Source: Bauldia sp. (GTDB taxonomy: Bacteria; Pseudomonadota; Alphaproteobacteria; Rhizobiales; Kaistiaceae). From it: DNA of 36,497 nt. The DNA lies in NCBI GenBank assembly GCA_020442065.1, contig JAGRKZ010000131.1:51187-87683 (forward strand), in the 5' to 3' direction. Of this stretch, positions 22,882 through 31,221 are shown one piece after another. The translations under genes and the position numbers were made by a program. The notes under the pieces were generated by a model. The model saw nothing but the letters and a program-made list of their open reading frames with translations, was not told the origin of the DNA and did not search any database. Within the stretch, counting starts at the first letter, position 1. Every line of letters starts with the position of its first letter.

Positions 22882-25482
22882 TCAGACGATGAAGAAGTCG
22901 CCGTGGTGGAGGTCGGTGCCCTTGTCGACCTTGGCGAAAAGCTTGGAGCCGCCATCGTCGCCGTGTTTGGCGTAGTAGATCTTGCCGGAGCCGTGGTCGT
23001 AGACGATCTGGCCGGCGCTGCCCTTGGCCTTCGATCCCTTGGTGAACTGAGCGCTTGCCAGCTCCCCCTCGGGTCCGAGCTTGGTGAAGATGGCCGAATC
23101 GAGCTGGATGATGTCCGCGCCTTTGCCGAAATCGGTGATCCGGTCGACGTTTTTCTTGCTGAGCTTGGTCGAGAACACGAAGGCGTCGGCGTCCTTGCCG
23201 CCGGAGAGGACGTCGGCGCCGTTCCCGCCATCGAGGCTGTCGCTGTCCTTGGCGCCGTGGAGGTCATCCCGGCCGTTATTCCCCTTGAGCGTGTCCGCGC
23301 CCGCCTTGCCGCGGAGACTGTCCTTTCCCTTGCCGCCCATGATCACGTCGTCGCCGCCAAGGCCGTCCAGGATGTCGTTGCCGCCCTTGCCCTTGATGAT
23401 GTCCGCGGCATTGGTGGGGAGGAGCTGGCCCTTGACCGTCGTATCCGCGTTGACGACGTCGTCCTTGCTGGTGCCGGTGATCACCGTCTGGAGCGCGGAC
23501 AGGACGATGTCGTTGCCGTCGCCGCCCTTGTATGTGATCGAGAACGCGCGCTGATCGAAGACGATGGTGCCGCCTTCGGACAGATCCTCGAAGGTGCCGA
23601 TGACGGCGTCGCTGCCGTCGTTGTCGACGATGGTGAACGCCGCGCCCGTGGCGGGCGCAAAGCCGTCGAGGAGCTCGCCCGAGAGGATCGCGCCGCTAAC
23701 ATCGACGGTACCGATGACGACGACCTGGTCGTAGCCGCCGGCCCCGGCCGACGTCCCGCCGATCTCCGCGACGAGGTACGCGCCGGCGGCGAGCGCCAGG
23801 TCGCCCGTCGTCAGGATTCCGGGGCTGGCGCCGGCATTGACTGCCCCACCCGCATCGACATTGACGGTGCCAACGACGCCGTTGCCACCGAGCACCCCTC
23901 CCGACCGCACCGTCGCCGACAGCGCCGACGCGCTGCCGTCGGCCTCGAAGGTGCCGCCCGAGGTGACCGTCACGCCAAGCGTGCTGAGGATCTGGCCTGT
24001 CACGCGGAGGACGCCGCCGGCGACCGTCGTCGAGCCCGAATAGGAGTTCACGCCTGACAGAACCAGCGTCCCGTCGCCGGTCTTGCTCAGGTTCCAGCTG
24101 CTCGCGTCGGCGCCGGTACCACCAGAACCGACCTGGTCGGTGATGACGTCGGCAATCGTGACGGTCTCTCCCGAGGCGGGCGCGAAGGTGAGCGTGCCGA
24201 ACCCCTGGAGGAAGAAGCCCGAGCCGAACGCCGAACCGTGCGAGAGCGACTTGCTGTCGCCGCCTGTGACGGTACCGCCGGACATGGACCCGGTCCCACC
24301 GATCGTGAGGGAACCGCCCTCGACGACGAACACCGCACCGCCCATGCCTGCGCCGCCACCGCCGCCGTCAGCGATGCCGACGCCACCCTTCCCGCCACCG
24401 AAGCCGGGCAGACCGCCAAGGCCGGCGCCACCGCCGAACCCGCCGTCGCCGCCGTTGCCGCCGCCGCCGCCAAAGCCGCCGTCGCCAAAATCGCCGCCAC
24501 CGCCGCCGAAACCGCCGTCCGCTTCGTAGCTTCCGCCACCACCGAAGCCACCGGCGCCGCCGACATTGAAATCGAACGATCCGCCGCCACCGCCAAAGCC
24601 GCCGGCGCCACCGGCGCCACCGTCGAGCGCGACACCGTGGCCGCCTCCGAACCCGCCACCACCACCGGGATAGGTGTCGCCGATCGACTCACCCGCGCCG
24701 CCACCGCCGCCGCCGCCATTGGCGCCACCGGACCCGCCGAGCACGCCGAGGCCGTTGCCACCGCTTCCCGTCAGCCCGGCGATCGAGAGCAGGCCATCCT
24801 CGCCGTCGGTGAAGATCACGCCGCTGAGGCCGCCGTCGCCGCTGTAGCCGCCGCCGCCTGCGGACCCGTCGATGCCGGCGTTGCCGAACAGCCCACCGCC
24901 GGCAAAGTAGCCGTCGCCGAAGATGCCGCCGCCGCCCCAGACGCCACCGTCGCCGCCGAGGCCGCCACCGCCACCCTGGAAGCCGCCATCGGCGCCATCG
25001 CCGCCGTGGCCCCCGCGGGCCTCGTTGTCGACGAACGTCACGCCGACAAGGGTCACGTCCGCCGAGGAATTGACGAAGAGCGCGCCACCGGCCCCCAGGC
25101 CGCCGCCGGCGTCACTGAACCCGCGCCCACCCTCGGCGAGGCCGTTGGCGAGGGTCAGGTCGCTGATGGTGACCTGGGGCCGCTCGGCGATGATCGACCC
25201 GGCATACCGCGCATCATGCAGCGTCGCGTTGTCGACGCCGATCATGAAGATTCGCGTGGTTCCCCCGGCATCGATGGTGTGGCCGTTGCCGTTGATGGAG
25301 ACCGAATTGAGAATCGGTGAAAGCGGCCCGGAGAGGTTGACGTCGACTTGGATGTCGATCTGATGCGCGCCCGCGGTCGCATTGGCCTGGGCAATCGCCC
25401 AGCTCAGGGTCCCTGCGGCCCCGGTCGTCCCGTCCGATGCGGTCCCGGGATCGTCGGATATGGTGACTGTGAAGGTCGTCAT
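22882..25482 (-). CDS. large glycine-rich RTX-type secreted protein with autotransporter-associated repeat
   Basis: An 866-residue protein without an N-terminal signal peptide, expected to leave by type I secretion. Residues 1-125 resemble a beta-helix entry domain (TLSWAIAQANATAGAHQIDI, INGNGHTID). Residues about 155-380 are an extreme Gly-rich tract of GGxGGxGG repeats. Then comes an autotransporter-associated beta-strand repeat (KTGDGTLVLSGVNSYSGSTT). Residues about 697-765 carry RTX-type calcium-binding nonapeptides (GGNDILDGLGGDDVIMGG). The C-terminal 90 residues match the small RTX protein at 28006 and end in HHGDFFIV, like a type I secretion signal. A GGGAG ribosome site supports the ATG. 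It is probably a surface or matrix protein. No secretion genes are in the window. Confidence 0.85.
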   Translation of the reverse strand: MTTFTVTISDDPGTASDGTTGAAGTLSWAIAQANATAGAHQIDIQVDVNLSGPLSPILNSVSINGNGHTIDAGGTTRIFMIGVDNATLHDARYAGSIIAERPQVTISDLTLANGLAEGGRGFSDAGGGLGAGGALFVNSSADVTLVGVTFVDNEARGGHGGDGADGGFQGGGGGLGGDGGVWGGGGIFGDGYFAGGGLFGNAGIDGSAGGGGYSGDGGLSGVIFTDGEDGLLSIAGLTGSGGNGLGVLGGSGGANGGGGGGGAGESIGDTYPGGGGGFGGGHGVALDGGAGGAGGFGGGGGSFDFNVGGAGGFGGGGSYEADGGFGGGGGDFGDGGFGGGGGNGGDGGFGGGAGLGGLPGFGGGKGGVGIADGGGGGAGMGGAVFVVEGGSLTIGGTGSMSGGTVTGGDSKSLSHGSAFGSGFFLQGFGTLTFAPASGETVTIADVITDQVGSGGTGADASSWNLSKTGDGTLVLSGVNSYSGSTTVAGGVLRVTGQILSTLGVTVTSGGTFEADGSASALSATVRSGGVLGGNGVVGTVNVDAGGAVNAGASPGILTTGDLALAAGAYLVAEIGGTSAGAGGYDQVVVIGTVDVSGAILSGELLDGFAPATGAAFTIVDNDGSDAVIGTFEDLSEGGTIVFDQRAFSITYKGGDGNDIVLSALQTVITGTSKDDVVNADTTVKGQLLPTNAADIIKGKGGNDILDGLGGDDVIMGGKGKDSLRGKAGADTLKGNNGRDDLHGAKDSDSLDGGNGADVLSGGKDADAFVFSTKLSKKNVDRITDFGKGADIIQLDSAIFTKLGPEGELASAQFTKGSKAKGSAGQIVYDHGSGKIYYAKHGDDGGSKLFAKVDKGTDLHHGDFFIV
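24345..25020. repeat. GCC/ACC-rich repeat tract encoding the Gly-rich region
   Basis: About 675 bases of imperfect GCC, ACC and GCCACC repeats on the plus strand, encoding glycine-rich repeats (PE_PGRS-like in composition) on the minus strand. Units vary in length and carry point differences, so it is not a tandem array of one fixed period. Such tracts change length by recombination and are prone to assembly error. Confidence 0.75.
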
Positions 25483-26221
25483 GCGTCATCTCCCGCGCCG
25501 TCCAACGCGCTCGAACCGCGCGAAGACGCCGCACTGTCTCGGCCACGGTCCCTGACGACAGGACCGCATCGCCCCCGGCCAGGACTTCGCAACCGCAGGA
25601 CGGATGGCGGCGCCGGCTGCCCGGCTTCCCCATCACGCCTGCCGATATCGCCCATGACGTTTTCGAATACTGGTCTGCAATAGTAAACCCTTGGCAAATC
25701 CGACCATGCCCTGCCATGCCCTTGATGCCGTGGAAGACTCCAAGTGGTTGAGCATTTGATAAGCCGTCTTTCAGCAGGCTCTTTTGCAGATCGTCTGGCC
25801 TTGGCACGGACCACCGTTCCTGTCCGACCCTGGTGCACCTGACCGGATTTGCCTGGACAGCAAACCGATTACGCCGACGATGATCGGCTTCGGGCCGGCG
25901 GCTACAGTGTGGATGGAGGCGGCGTCCTCCAGCGCCGCCGGCGGACGGCGCCGTTCTTGGACCGGCAGGCCCGGTCACGCGTCGTGGGACGTTTTCCAGT
26001 ATTCACGGAATCGATGACGGCAACGGGCGCGTAAGGCAAGACGCCGTCGTGCACGCCGACCGGGCTCACTCCCCGAGCAACGGTGATCGTCTCACAGCGC
26101 CCACCGACGACGCCGCGGATACTTCGGTCAGCCGCGTGTCTCGACTGTCGCGTCCAGCGAAGAGAACGCTACAGCGCCGTCGGTGAAAGTGATGGTGCTG
26201 ATGGCGACCGCTGGTAAGCCC
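25483..26221. other. 739-base intergenic region between two minus-strand RTX genes
   Basis: No convincing gene. Only short frames are present, with no ribosome site or familiar motif. On the minus strand an AT-richer patch around 25650-25700 (GTTTACTATTGCAGACC) is the likeliest place for the promoter of the 866-residue RTX gene, but I cannot fix its boxes. The rest is GC-rich and otherwise unremarkable. Confidence 0.5.
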
Positions 26222-27409
26222 TCAGAGCAGGAAGTCGCCCTTGCCGATGTCGACCAGCCCCTTGAGCTCGATCCGGAAGTCGGCCTTGCCGTTGCCGTTG
26301 GTGTCGCCCTCGATCAGCGTCACGTCCTTGCTGGTTCCGGACTTGTTGATCTTCTCGTAGCGGAGCTCGCCTTCCTTGTGGTGGAAGTCCTTCTTCTTGA
26401 TGAACTTGAAGCCCTGGTCCCCGGCCACCGACTTCTTGGCGTCGAGAGTAACGAGGTCGATCTTGTCCGAGCCCGGCGTGAAGTCGGTGATCAGGTCGCG
26501 GAAGTCCTTCTGCTTGCCGGAGTCGGTGAGCAGGTTGAAGTCGAAGATGTCGTTACCGAGATCGCCCGTGAGCGTGTCACGGGCCCCGCCACCGACGATC
26601 CGGTCGACGCCCGGTGTACCGAGCACGGTGTCCGCGCCGGCGCTGCCCTCAACAACCACCGTGACGCCGGAGTTGGTCATGCCCGAGAGGTCGAGCGTCT
26701 GCGCCACCGTCAGGTGGATATCCACCACGCCGCCGCCGGAAAGTGCGGCCGACGCCGAGAGTTCGGTGGCCTTACCGGAAACGATCTGGTCTGCGTTGAG
26801 GTGCACCGTCAGCCCGGTTCCGACCCTGAGCGCCTCGATGCTGGTGAAGGTCGACGACCGAAGGTCCAGAGACTTGAGCGCCGTGTTCAGGAGGTTGGTG
26901 CCCACCGACACCGTGTCCGTTCCCAATCCCCCGTTGAAGGTGTGCGTCGGCGCGGAGGACCGGCCGGAGACCAGAAACGTGTCGTTGCCGGTCTTGCCGT
27001 TGAACGTGTCATTCCCGCCGAAACCGCCGGAGAGGATGTCCTCCAGGGCGTCGCCGTTGAGCGTGTCGTTGCCGTTGAGGACTTTCCAGGCATTGACGGA
27101 ATCGATGTCGACGAAGGCCGCAAAAGGCGAAATCCCCGTGAGCGTTCCGCCCACGGTCGTGCCGCGCGTCGCCACGAACGACCCATAGTTTCCGGCCGAA
27201 GGCAGATTCGACGCCTCGGCCAGCGAGACATCGCCCTTCTGATAGAGGATGGTGAGCACCCCGCCATTGCCGGCGTTGAAGGTCGTGTTGTTGCTCACCG
27301 TCGCCGACAAGCCGGCGTTGATGTTGATGATGTCGATAGGGTTGTCCACGAAGGCAAAGGCCAAGGGCATATTGCCCTGCCTGCCGGCAGTCGTCGTCCA
27401 TGTGGCCAT
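26222..27409 (-). CDS. RTX-type calcium-binding secreted protein
   Basis: A 395-residue protein with no signal peptide. It has two groups of RTX-like nonapeptides: GNDTLNGDALEDILSGG and the following GGNDTFNG (about residues 113-145), then GADTVLGTPGVDRIVGGG with ARDTLTGDLGNDIF near residues 270-300. A bacterial type I secretion C-terminal block follows, with LITDFTPGSDKIDL, and the protein ends in GKGDFLL. Middle strands with regular Asp, Asn and Thr suggest a beta-roll that folds on calcium outside the cell. An AGGGG ribosome site lies six bases before the ATG. It points away from the small RTX gene at 28006 across a 596-base gap. The biological role (adhesin, enzyme or matrix protein) is not visible. 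Confidence 0.82.
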   Translation of the reverse strand: MATWTTTAGRQGNMPLAFAFVDNPIDIININAGLSATVSNNTTFNAGNGGVLTILYQKGDVSLAEASNLPSAGNYGSFVATRGTTVGGTLTGISPFAAFVDIDSVNAWKVLNGNDTLNGDALEDILSGGFGGNDTFNGKTGNDTFLVSGRSSAPTHTFNGGLGTDTVSVGTNLLNTALKSLDLRSSTFTSIEALRVGTGLTVHLNADQIVSGKATELSASAALSGGGVVDIHLTVAQTLDLSGMTNSGVTVVVEGSAGADTVLGTPGVDRIVGGGARDTLTGDLGNDIFDFNLLTDSGKQKDFRDLITDFTPGSDKIDLVTLDAKKSVAGDQGFKFIKKKDFHHKEGELRYEKINKSGTSKDVTLIEGDTNGNGKADFRIELKGLVDIGKGDFLL

Positions 27410-28005
27410 GACATGCCCCTTGCGCTAGAGCGCCGCCCCTGACCGAACCCTGCCTAGCGCCGGCTCGGCATCTCTCACAGAGTGAAGATTATCAGGGTCC
27501 TGCAACCCTGCCAATGGCCGCACAACCCAGATCACCGTCTTCTTTACGGTCGATGCCGGAGGTGGCCGGCCTGGTGAAGGCCACACCCTTCTTCTCCGGG
27601 AACTTCTACACTCTGTCGCCCTTCTGCGGCCCGTTGGCCTCGATCGCGGAGGCCGATCATATCGCCGTCGCCCCGGTCGGCGCCCGTGACGACTCTGGCG
27701 TCGATAGAGCGGCGATTGCCGGTCATGGCGACGGTGTGGTGCGGCTGGCGATGTCGCCGGCGGCATGGGACGCGCCGGTCCGCACCCCAGCGCTCCCCCG
27801 GCGCGTGCGACGGCCGACAACGCCGCTTGCCCGGCAACGGGGGTCATGCCATCAGAGGGCATCCGCACCGACGATCCGGCCACTGTTCAGCCACGGTTCA
27901 TGATCGGGAGGGATGGTGCGTGAGATGGTTGCGGCTCAGGGAGCCGGCCAACCCCAACTTATGCCCTGCTCAGGGCGCGCAGAAGCGGAAGGAGCAAAAA
28001 AGATC
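27410..28005. other. 596-base divergent intergenic region between two RTX genes
   Basis: No supported gene. On the minus strand GATAAT near 27487-27492 could be a -10 box for the 395-residue RTX gene, beside a small inverted repeat (AGGGT 27494-27498, ACCCT 27505-27509). No good -35 box was found. The plus side must hold the promoter of the 28006 gene, which I cannot locate. An in-frame upstream extension of that gene to 27913 exists but has an ill-placed ribosome site. Confidence 0.5.
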
Positions 28006-28572
28006 ATGGCGACTTTTGTCCCCATTAACGCAGATGGCGACGCCACCAACTACGGAAGCGAGCAGTACCAGTACGGCCTCAACGGCGACGACACGCTCGC
28101 CCCGTCGAACAACAATAAGTCCTACTTTCTCTACGGCGGCGAAGGCGGCGACCTGCTCATCGGCCAGAGCTACAATGACGACCTCTATGGCGGCAACGGG
28201 CCCGACACGCTCTATGGCGCCTACGGCAACGACTACCTCAACGGCGGCCTCGGCAAGGACGCGTTCGCCTTCGACACAGCGCTCAACAAGAACAACAACG
28301 TCGACATCATCGCCGATTTCGACACCAACGATGACATCTTCTGGCTGAGCAAGAATGTCTTCCAGAAGATCGGCAACGTCGGGAATTTCCTCAGCTCGAA
28401 GAAATTCGAGGAAGGCAAGAACGCTACCAAGTCGAAGACCAAGATCCTCTACGACGATAACAAGGGCAATCTTTACTATACCAAGAAGGGTGACGAGGGG
28501 AACAAGGTCAAGTTCGCCGAGGTGGCGAAGCACACCGACCTCGACGCCCATGACTTCTACATCATCGCCTGA
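28006..28572 (+). CDS. small RTX-type secreted protein
   Basis: A 188-residue protein starting at ATG 28006 with AAGGAG 11 bases upstream. RTX-like repeats run from about residue 43 to 88 (YGGEGGDLLIGQ, LYGGNGPDTLYGAYGNDYL). They are followed by a DIIADFDTNDDIFWL block and a C-terminal module (YYTKKGDEGNKVKFAEV, HTDLDAHDFYIIA). The last 90 residues are plainly related to the end of the 866-residue protein, so the two probably share a secretion route. Overall it is little more than a short beta-roll plus secretion signal, with no separate effector domain. A strong terminator follows. Confidence 0.87.
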   Translation: MATFVPINADGDATNYGSEQYQYGLNGDDTLAPSNNNKSYFLYGGEGGDLLIGQSYNDDLYGGNGPDTLYGAYGNDYLNGGLGKDAFAFDTALNKNNNVDIIADFDTNDDIFWLSKNVFQKIGNVGNFLSSKKFEEGKNATKSKTKILYDDNKGNLYYTKKGDEGNKVKFAEVAKHTDLDAHDFYIIA

Positions 28573-28597
28573 CGGCGACCCACCCGAAACGCGTCGC

Positions 28598-28626
28598 GCC
28601 CCGGCCTCGCGCCGGGGCTTTCGTTT
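28598..28626 (+). terminator. rho-independent terminator after the small RTX gene
   Basis: GCCCCGGC (28598-28605), a 5-base loop, then GCCGGGGC (28611-28618), followed by TTTCGTTT. It lies 26 bases after the RTX stop and just before the end of the convergent RidA-like gene. Confidence 0.85.
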
Positions 28627-28632
28627 CAAGCG

Positions 28633-29379
28633 TCAGACGACGCGCTCGACGCCGACGCCGCGGCAGTCCATCTCGTAGTCGAGGCCGGCCACCGGCGGCC
28701 GGCAGAACTGCCAGGTCAGCCCGTGGGCCGCGGCGCCTCGCGCCACCAGCGCGTCGGCGAGGAACGGGTGAAGGTCATGGACGGTATAGGCCTGAACGGC
28801 GGTCGTCTCCGTCCAGCCGTGCCCGAAGGCCGCCATCCGCCGCTCCATCTCGGCAAGCACGTAGTCGGCCTTGGCGCGGAGGCCTGCCGCGCTGGTGTCG
28901 CCGGGCCGGACGATATGGTCGCGGTAGTTGTCCTTGCCCTCGGGCACCTCGCCGCTCCCGGCGATGACGAAGCTCGGCGCCGAGCCGCCGGCTGGCACCG
29001 TGTAGGAAAAGGCGTGGAAGGACGGTTCGGGCGGTGGCGCGATCTCGGGACAGACGTTGCTCCGCGCCACCGGGTTGCCGCCGTCGGTGACGATCCCCCA
29101 GTCGCGCAGCACGCCCACATAGAGTTCGTTGAAGGCGCGGAACTCGGGCTCGCTCATCGGCGCCGGCGACCGGAGTTCGCAGGCGCAGAACGCCGCGGGC
29201 GGGCGGCCGGCAGCCGTGAGATGGGCGCGGATGCGGTCAAACCCCGCGCGGAGCGGCACCGGCCGGCGGAACATCGCCCGCTCGATCATGTAGCCATCTG
29301 CCGCAGCGACGCCTGCCGAATACTGGAAGACGCCGGGAATGTAGCGATAGCCGCCGGCTGCAAAGGCCTCGGAGGTCAT
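28633..29379 (-). CDS. two-domain RidA/YjgF-like protein
   Basis: A 248-residue protein. The C-terminal half has the RidA pattern: SFVIAGSGEVPEG, an alpha-helix with RAKADYVLAEMERRMAAFG, then VQAYTVHDLHPFL and a final PPVAGLDYEMDCRGV. The N-terminal half looks like a second, degenerate copy (FQYSAGVAAADGYMIERA, AGRPPAAFCACELRSP, FNELYVGVLRDWG). RidA proteins hydrolyse reactive enamines and imines released by pyridoxal-phosphate enzymes. The ATG ending at 29379 is chosen; the longer frame to 29904 is a shadow of the TrpB2-type gene. It lies 41 bases after that gene on the same strand, so the pair is probably co-transcribed. RidA membership is by pattern and moderately sure. Confidence 0.75.
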   Translation of the reverse strand: MTSEAFAAGGYRYIPGVFQYSAGVAAADGYMIERAMFRRPVPLRAGFDRIRAHLTAAGRPPAAFCACELRSPAPMSEPEFRAFNELYVGVLRDWGIVTDGGNPVARSNVCPEIAPPPEPSFHAFSYTVPAGGSAPSFVIAGSGEVPEGKDNYRDHIVRPGDTSAAGLRAKADYVLAEMERRMAAFGHGWTETTAVQAYTVHDLHPFLADALVARGAAAHGLTWQFCRPPVAGLDYEMDCRGVGVERVV

Positions 29380-29420
29380 GAGAGGTCCGGTATCGGCAGG
29401 TGGTCGGAAGGCGCCGCGGC

Positions 29421-30794
29421 CTACGCCGCGGCCACCTGCTCCATCGGCAGCGTCGCCAGCGACTTGGCCAGCTCGCCCTCGTCGTAGTCGATGTCCCGCA
29501 GCTTGCCTTCGGCATGATCGATATAGGCATGCATGTCGAAATGGCCGTGCCCGCAGAGGTTGAAGAGGATCACCTCCGACCTTCCCTCGGTGCGGCAACG
29601 AAGCGCCTCGTCGATGGCGCCGCGGATGGCGTGATTGGCCTCGGGCGCCGGCAGGATGCCTTCGGTCCGGGCGAACAGGATGCCGGCCTCGAAGATCTTC
29701 GACTGGTGATAGGAGCGCGCCTCCATCAGGCCGAGATCCATGACGTGGCTCACCAGCGGCGCCATGCCGTGGTAGCGCAGCCCGGCGGAATGGAAGCCCG
29801 GCGGCTGGAAGTTGGAGCCGAGGGTGTGCATCTTCATCAGCGGCAGCAAATGGCCGGCGTCGCCGTAGTCGTAGGCGAACTTGCCGCGGCTGAGACTCGG
29901 GCACGCCGCGGGCTCGACGCCGATGATGCGGGTCTTGCGGCCGCCGCGCAGTTCTTCGCCGATGAAGGGGAAGGCGATGCCGGCGAAGTTAGCGCCGCCA
30001 CCGGTGCAGCCGATGACGATGTCGGGATAGTCCCCCGCCATCTCCATCTGCGCCAGCGCCTCGACGCCGACCACGGTCTGGTGGAGGACGACGTGATTCA
30101 TGACCGAACCGAGCGCATAGCCGGTATCGTCGCGCCGGCGCGCGACCTCGACCGCCTCGGACATGGCCAGGCCGAGGGAGCCGCGATGGTCGGCCTTCTT
30201 GGCGAGCATGCCGCGGCCTACCACGGTCTCGTTCGACGGCGACGGCACGCAGCGCGCGCCATAGGTCTCCATCAGCGCACGGCGATAGGGCTTCTGCTCG
30301 TACGAGGCGCGGATCATGTAAATGTCGACCTCGAGGCCGAACAGGCTGCCGGCGAAGGCGGCCGAGGAGCCCCACTGGCCGGCGCCGGTCTCCGTCGCCA
30401 GGCGTTTGACGCCGCCCTCCTTGTGATAGAAGGCCTGCGCGACCGAGGTATTCGGCTTGTGGCTGCCCGTCGGCGAGACGCCCTCGTACTTGAAGTAGAT
30501 CTTCGCCGGGGTATCGAGCACCTTCTCGAGGCGCCGCGCGCGATGAAGCGGGGACGGCCGCCACTGGCGATAGATATCGCGGACCGGACCGGGGATCTCG
30601 ATGTCGCGCTCGGTGGCGAATTCCTGCTCGATGACCGTCTCTGGGAACAGGTCGATCAGGTCGTCGGTGACGACCGGCTTCTGCGTCTCGGGATTAAGAA
30701 ACGGCGGCGGCGGCGTCGGCAGGTCAGCAACGATATTGTACCACGAGCGGGGCAGGCGCGCCTCGTCCAGCAAGTATTTGATGCTATCCGACAT
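29421..30794 (-). CDS. TrpB2-type (tryptophan synthase beta-like) PLP enzyme
   Basis: A 457-residue fold-type II pyridoxal-phosphate enzyme. The cofactor lysine is Lys113 in SPTGSHKPNTSVAQA, with ATETGAGQWGSS next and the phosphate-cup glycines as CTGGGANFAG. The extra N-terminal segment and the RPSPLHRARRLE motif identify the TrpB2 branch rather than the TrpB that partners TrpA. No trpA or other tryptophan gene is present. The ATG ending at 30794 is chosen; an in-frame GTG ending at 30821 would add nine residues and is possible. TrpB2 enzymes can work alone on serine or phosphoserine plus indole, and some have other roles. Pairing with a RidA-like protein suggests aminoacrylate chemistry. 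Confidence 0.92.
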   Translation of the reverse strand: MSDSIKYLLDEARLPRSWYNIVADLPTPPPPFLNPETQKPVVTDDLIDLFPETVIEQEFATERDIEIPGPVRDIYRQWRPSPLHRARRLEKVLDTPAKIYFKYEGVSPTGSHKPNTSVAQAFYHKEGGVKRLATETGAGQWGSSAAFAGSLFGLEVDIYMIRASYEQKPYRRALMETYGARCVPSPSNETVVGRGMLAKKADHRGSLGLAMSEAVEVARRRDDTGYALGSVMNHVVLHQTVVGVEALAQMEMAGDYPDIVIGCTGGGANFAGIAFPFIGEELRGGRKTRIIGVEPAACPSLSRGKFAYDYGDAGHLLPLMKMHTLGSNFQPPGFHSAGLRYHGMAPLVSHVMDLGLMEARSYHQSKIFEAGILFARTEGILPAPEANHAIRGAIDEALRCRTEGRSEVILFNLCGHGHFDMHAYIDHAEGKLRDIDYDEGELAKSLATLPMEQVAAA

Positions 30795-31221
30795 GACTTG
30801 ATTGCGCCCCTTCTGCGCCACCCTTTACCCCGTCTGCGAGTCTAGCGCCCCGCAGACCCCGATGTCGAGGCGTTAAACGCGCGACAATTGCGGCGACCGC
30901 CCCGGATTCCGGGTGTCCCGGCCGCTCGACATCGCCTGAATCGGCTCCAAATCGCCGCGCGGCGGCTCAAATGACCGGGATTTCGCGCTTTGGTTGCAGT
31001 GCGCTGATCTTCGCCGGTGGACCATATCGACTGTCAAGGTGTGGCGGCTGGACCACTTCGCGGCGCCGGTCGGTCCGGTGATTCTCCGCCGTGAACCACG
31101 GGAATCGTGCAAGGCGGCGTCCATGCCGCCCCGCCGCAAGCCGGCGGCCCCACGTTTCAGACCGGCCGGCACCCTGCCCGCATCCGCCGCGAAGCGAGGG
31201 TCCCGACGGCCCTTCGAACCC
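30795..31221. other. 427-base intergenic region
   Basis: No supported gene. It holds the upstream region of the TrpB2-type gene and the 3' region of the binding-protein paralogue, both on the minus strand. TGGACCA occurs twice, at 31018-31024 and 31049-31055, 31 bases apart (about three helical turns), which could be paired operator sites for the TrpB2-type gene. A 6-bp G-C stem (CCGCCG 31131-31136, CGGCGG 31142-31147) could help end the upstream transcript. Confidence 0.45.

Noticed and set aside
24345-25020. Possible CRISPR array or satellite in the GCC-rich repeats
   Set aside because: There are no constant repeats separated by unique spacers; the variation is codon-like and stays in frame with a Gly-rich protein.
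24238-25320. Ala-rich 360-codon plus-strand frame over the Gly-rich tract
   Set aside because: It is the complement of the GGC-type repeats of the RTX protein and looks like low-complexity Ala/Thr/Val sequence without any domain.
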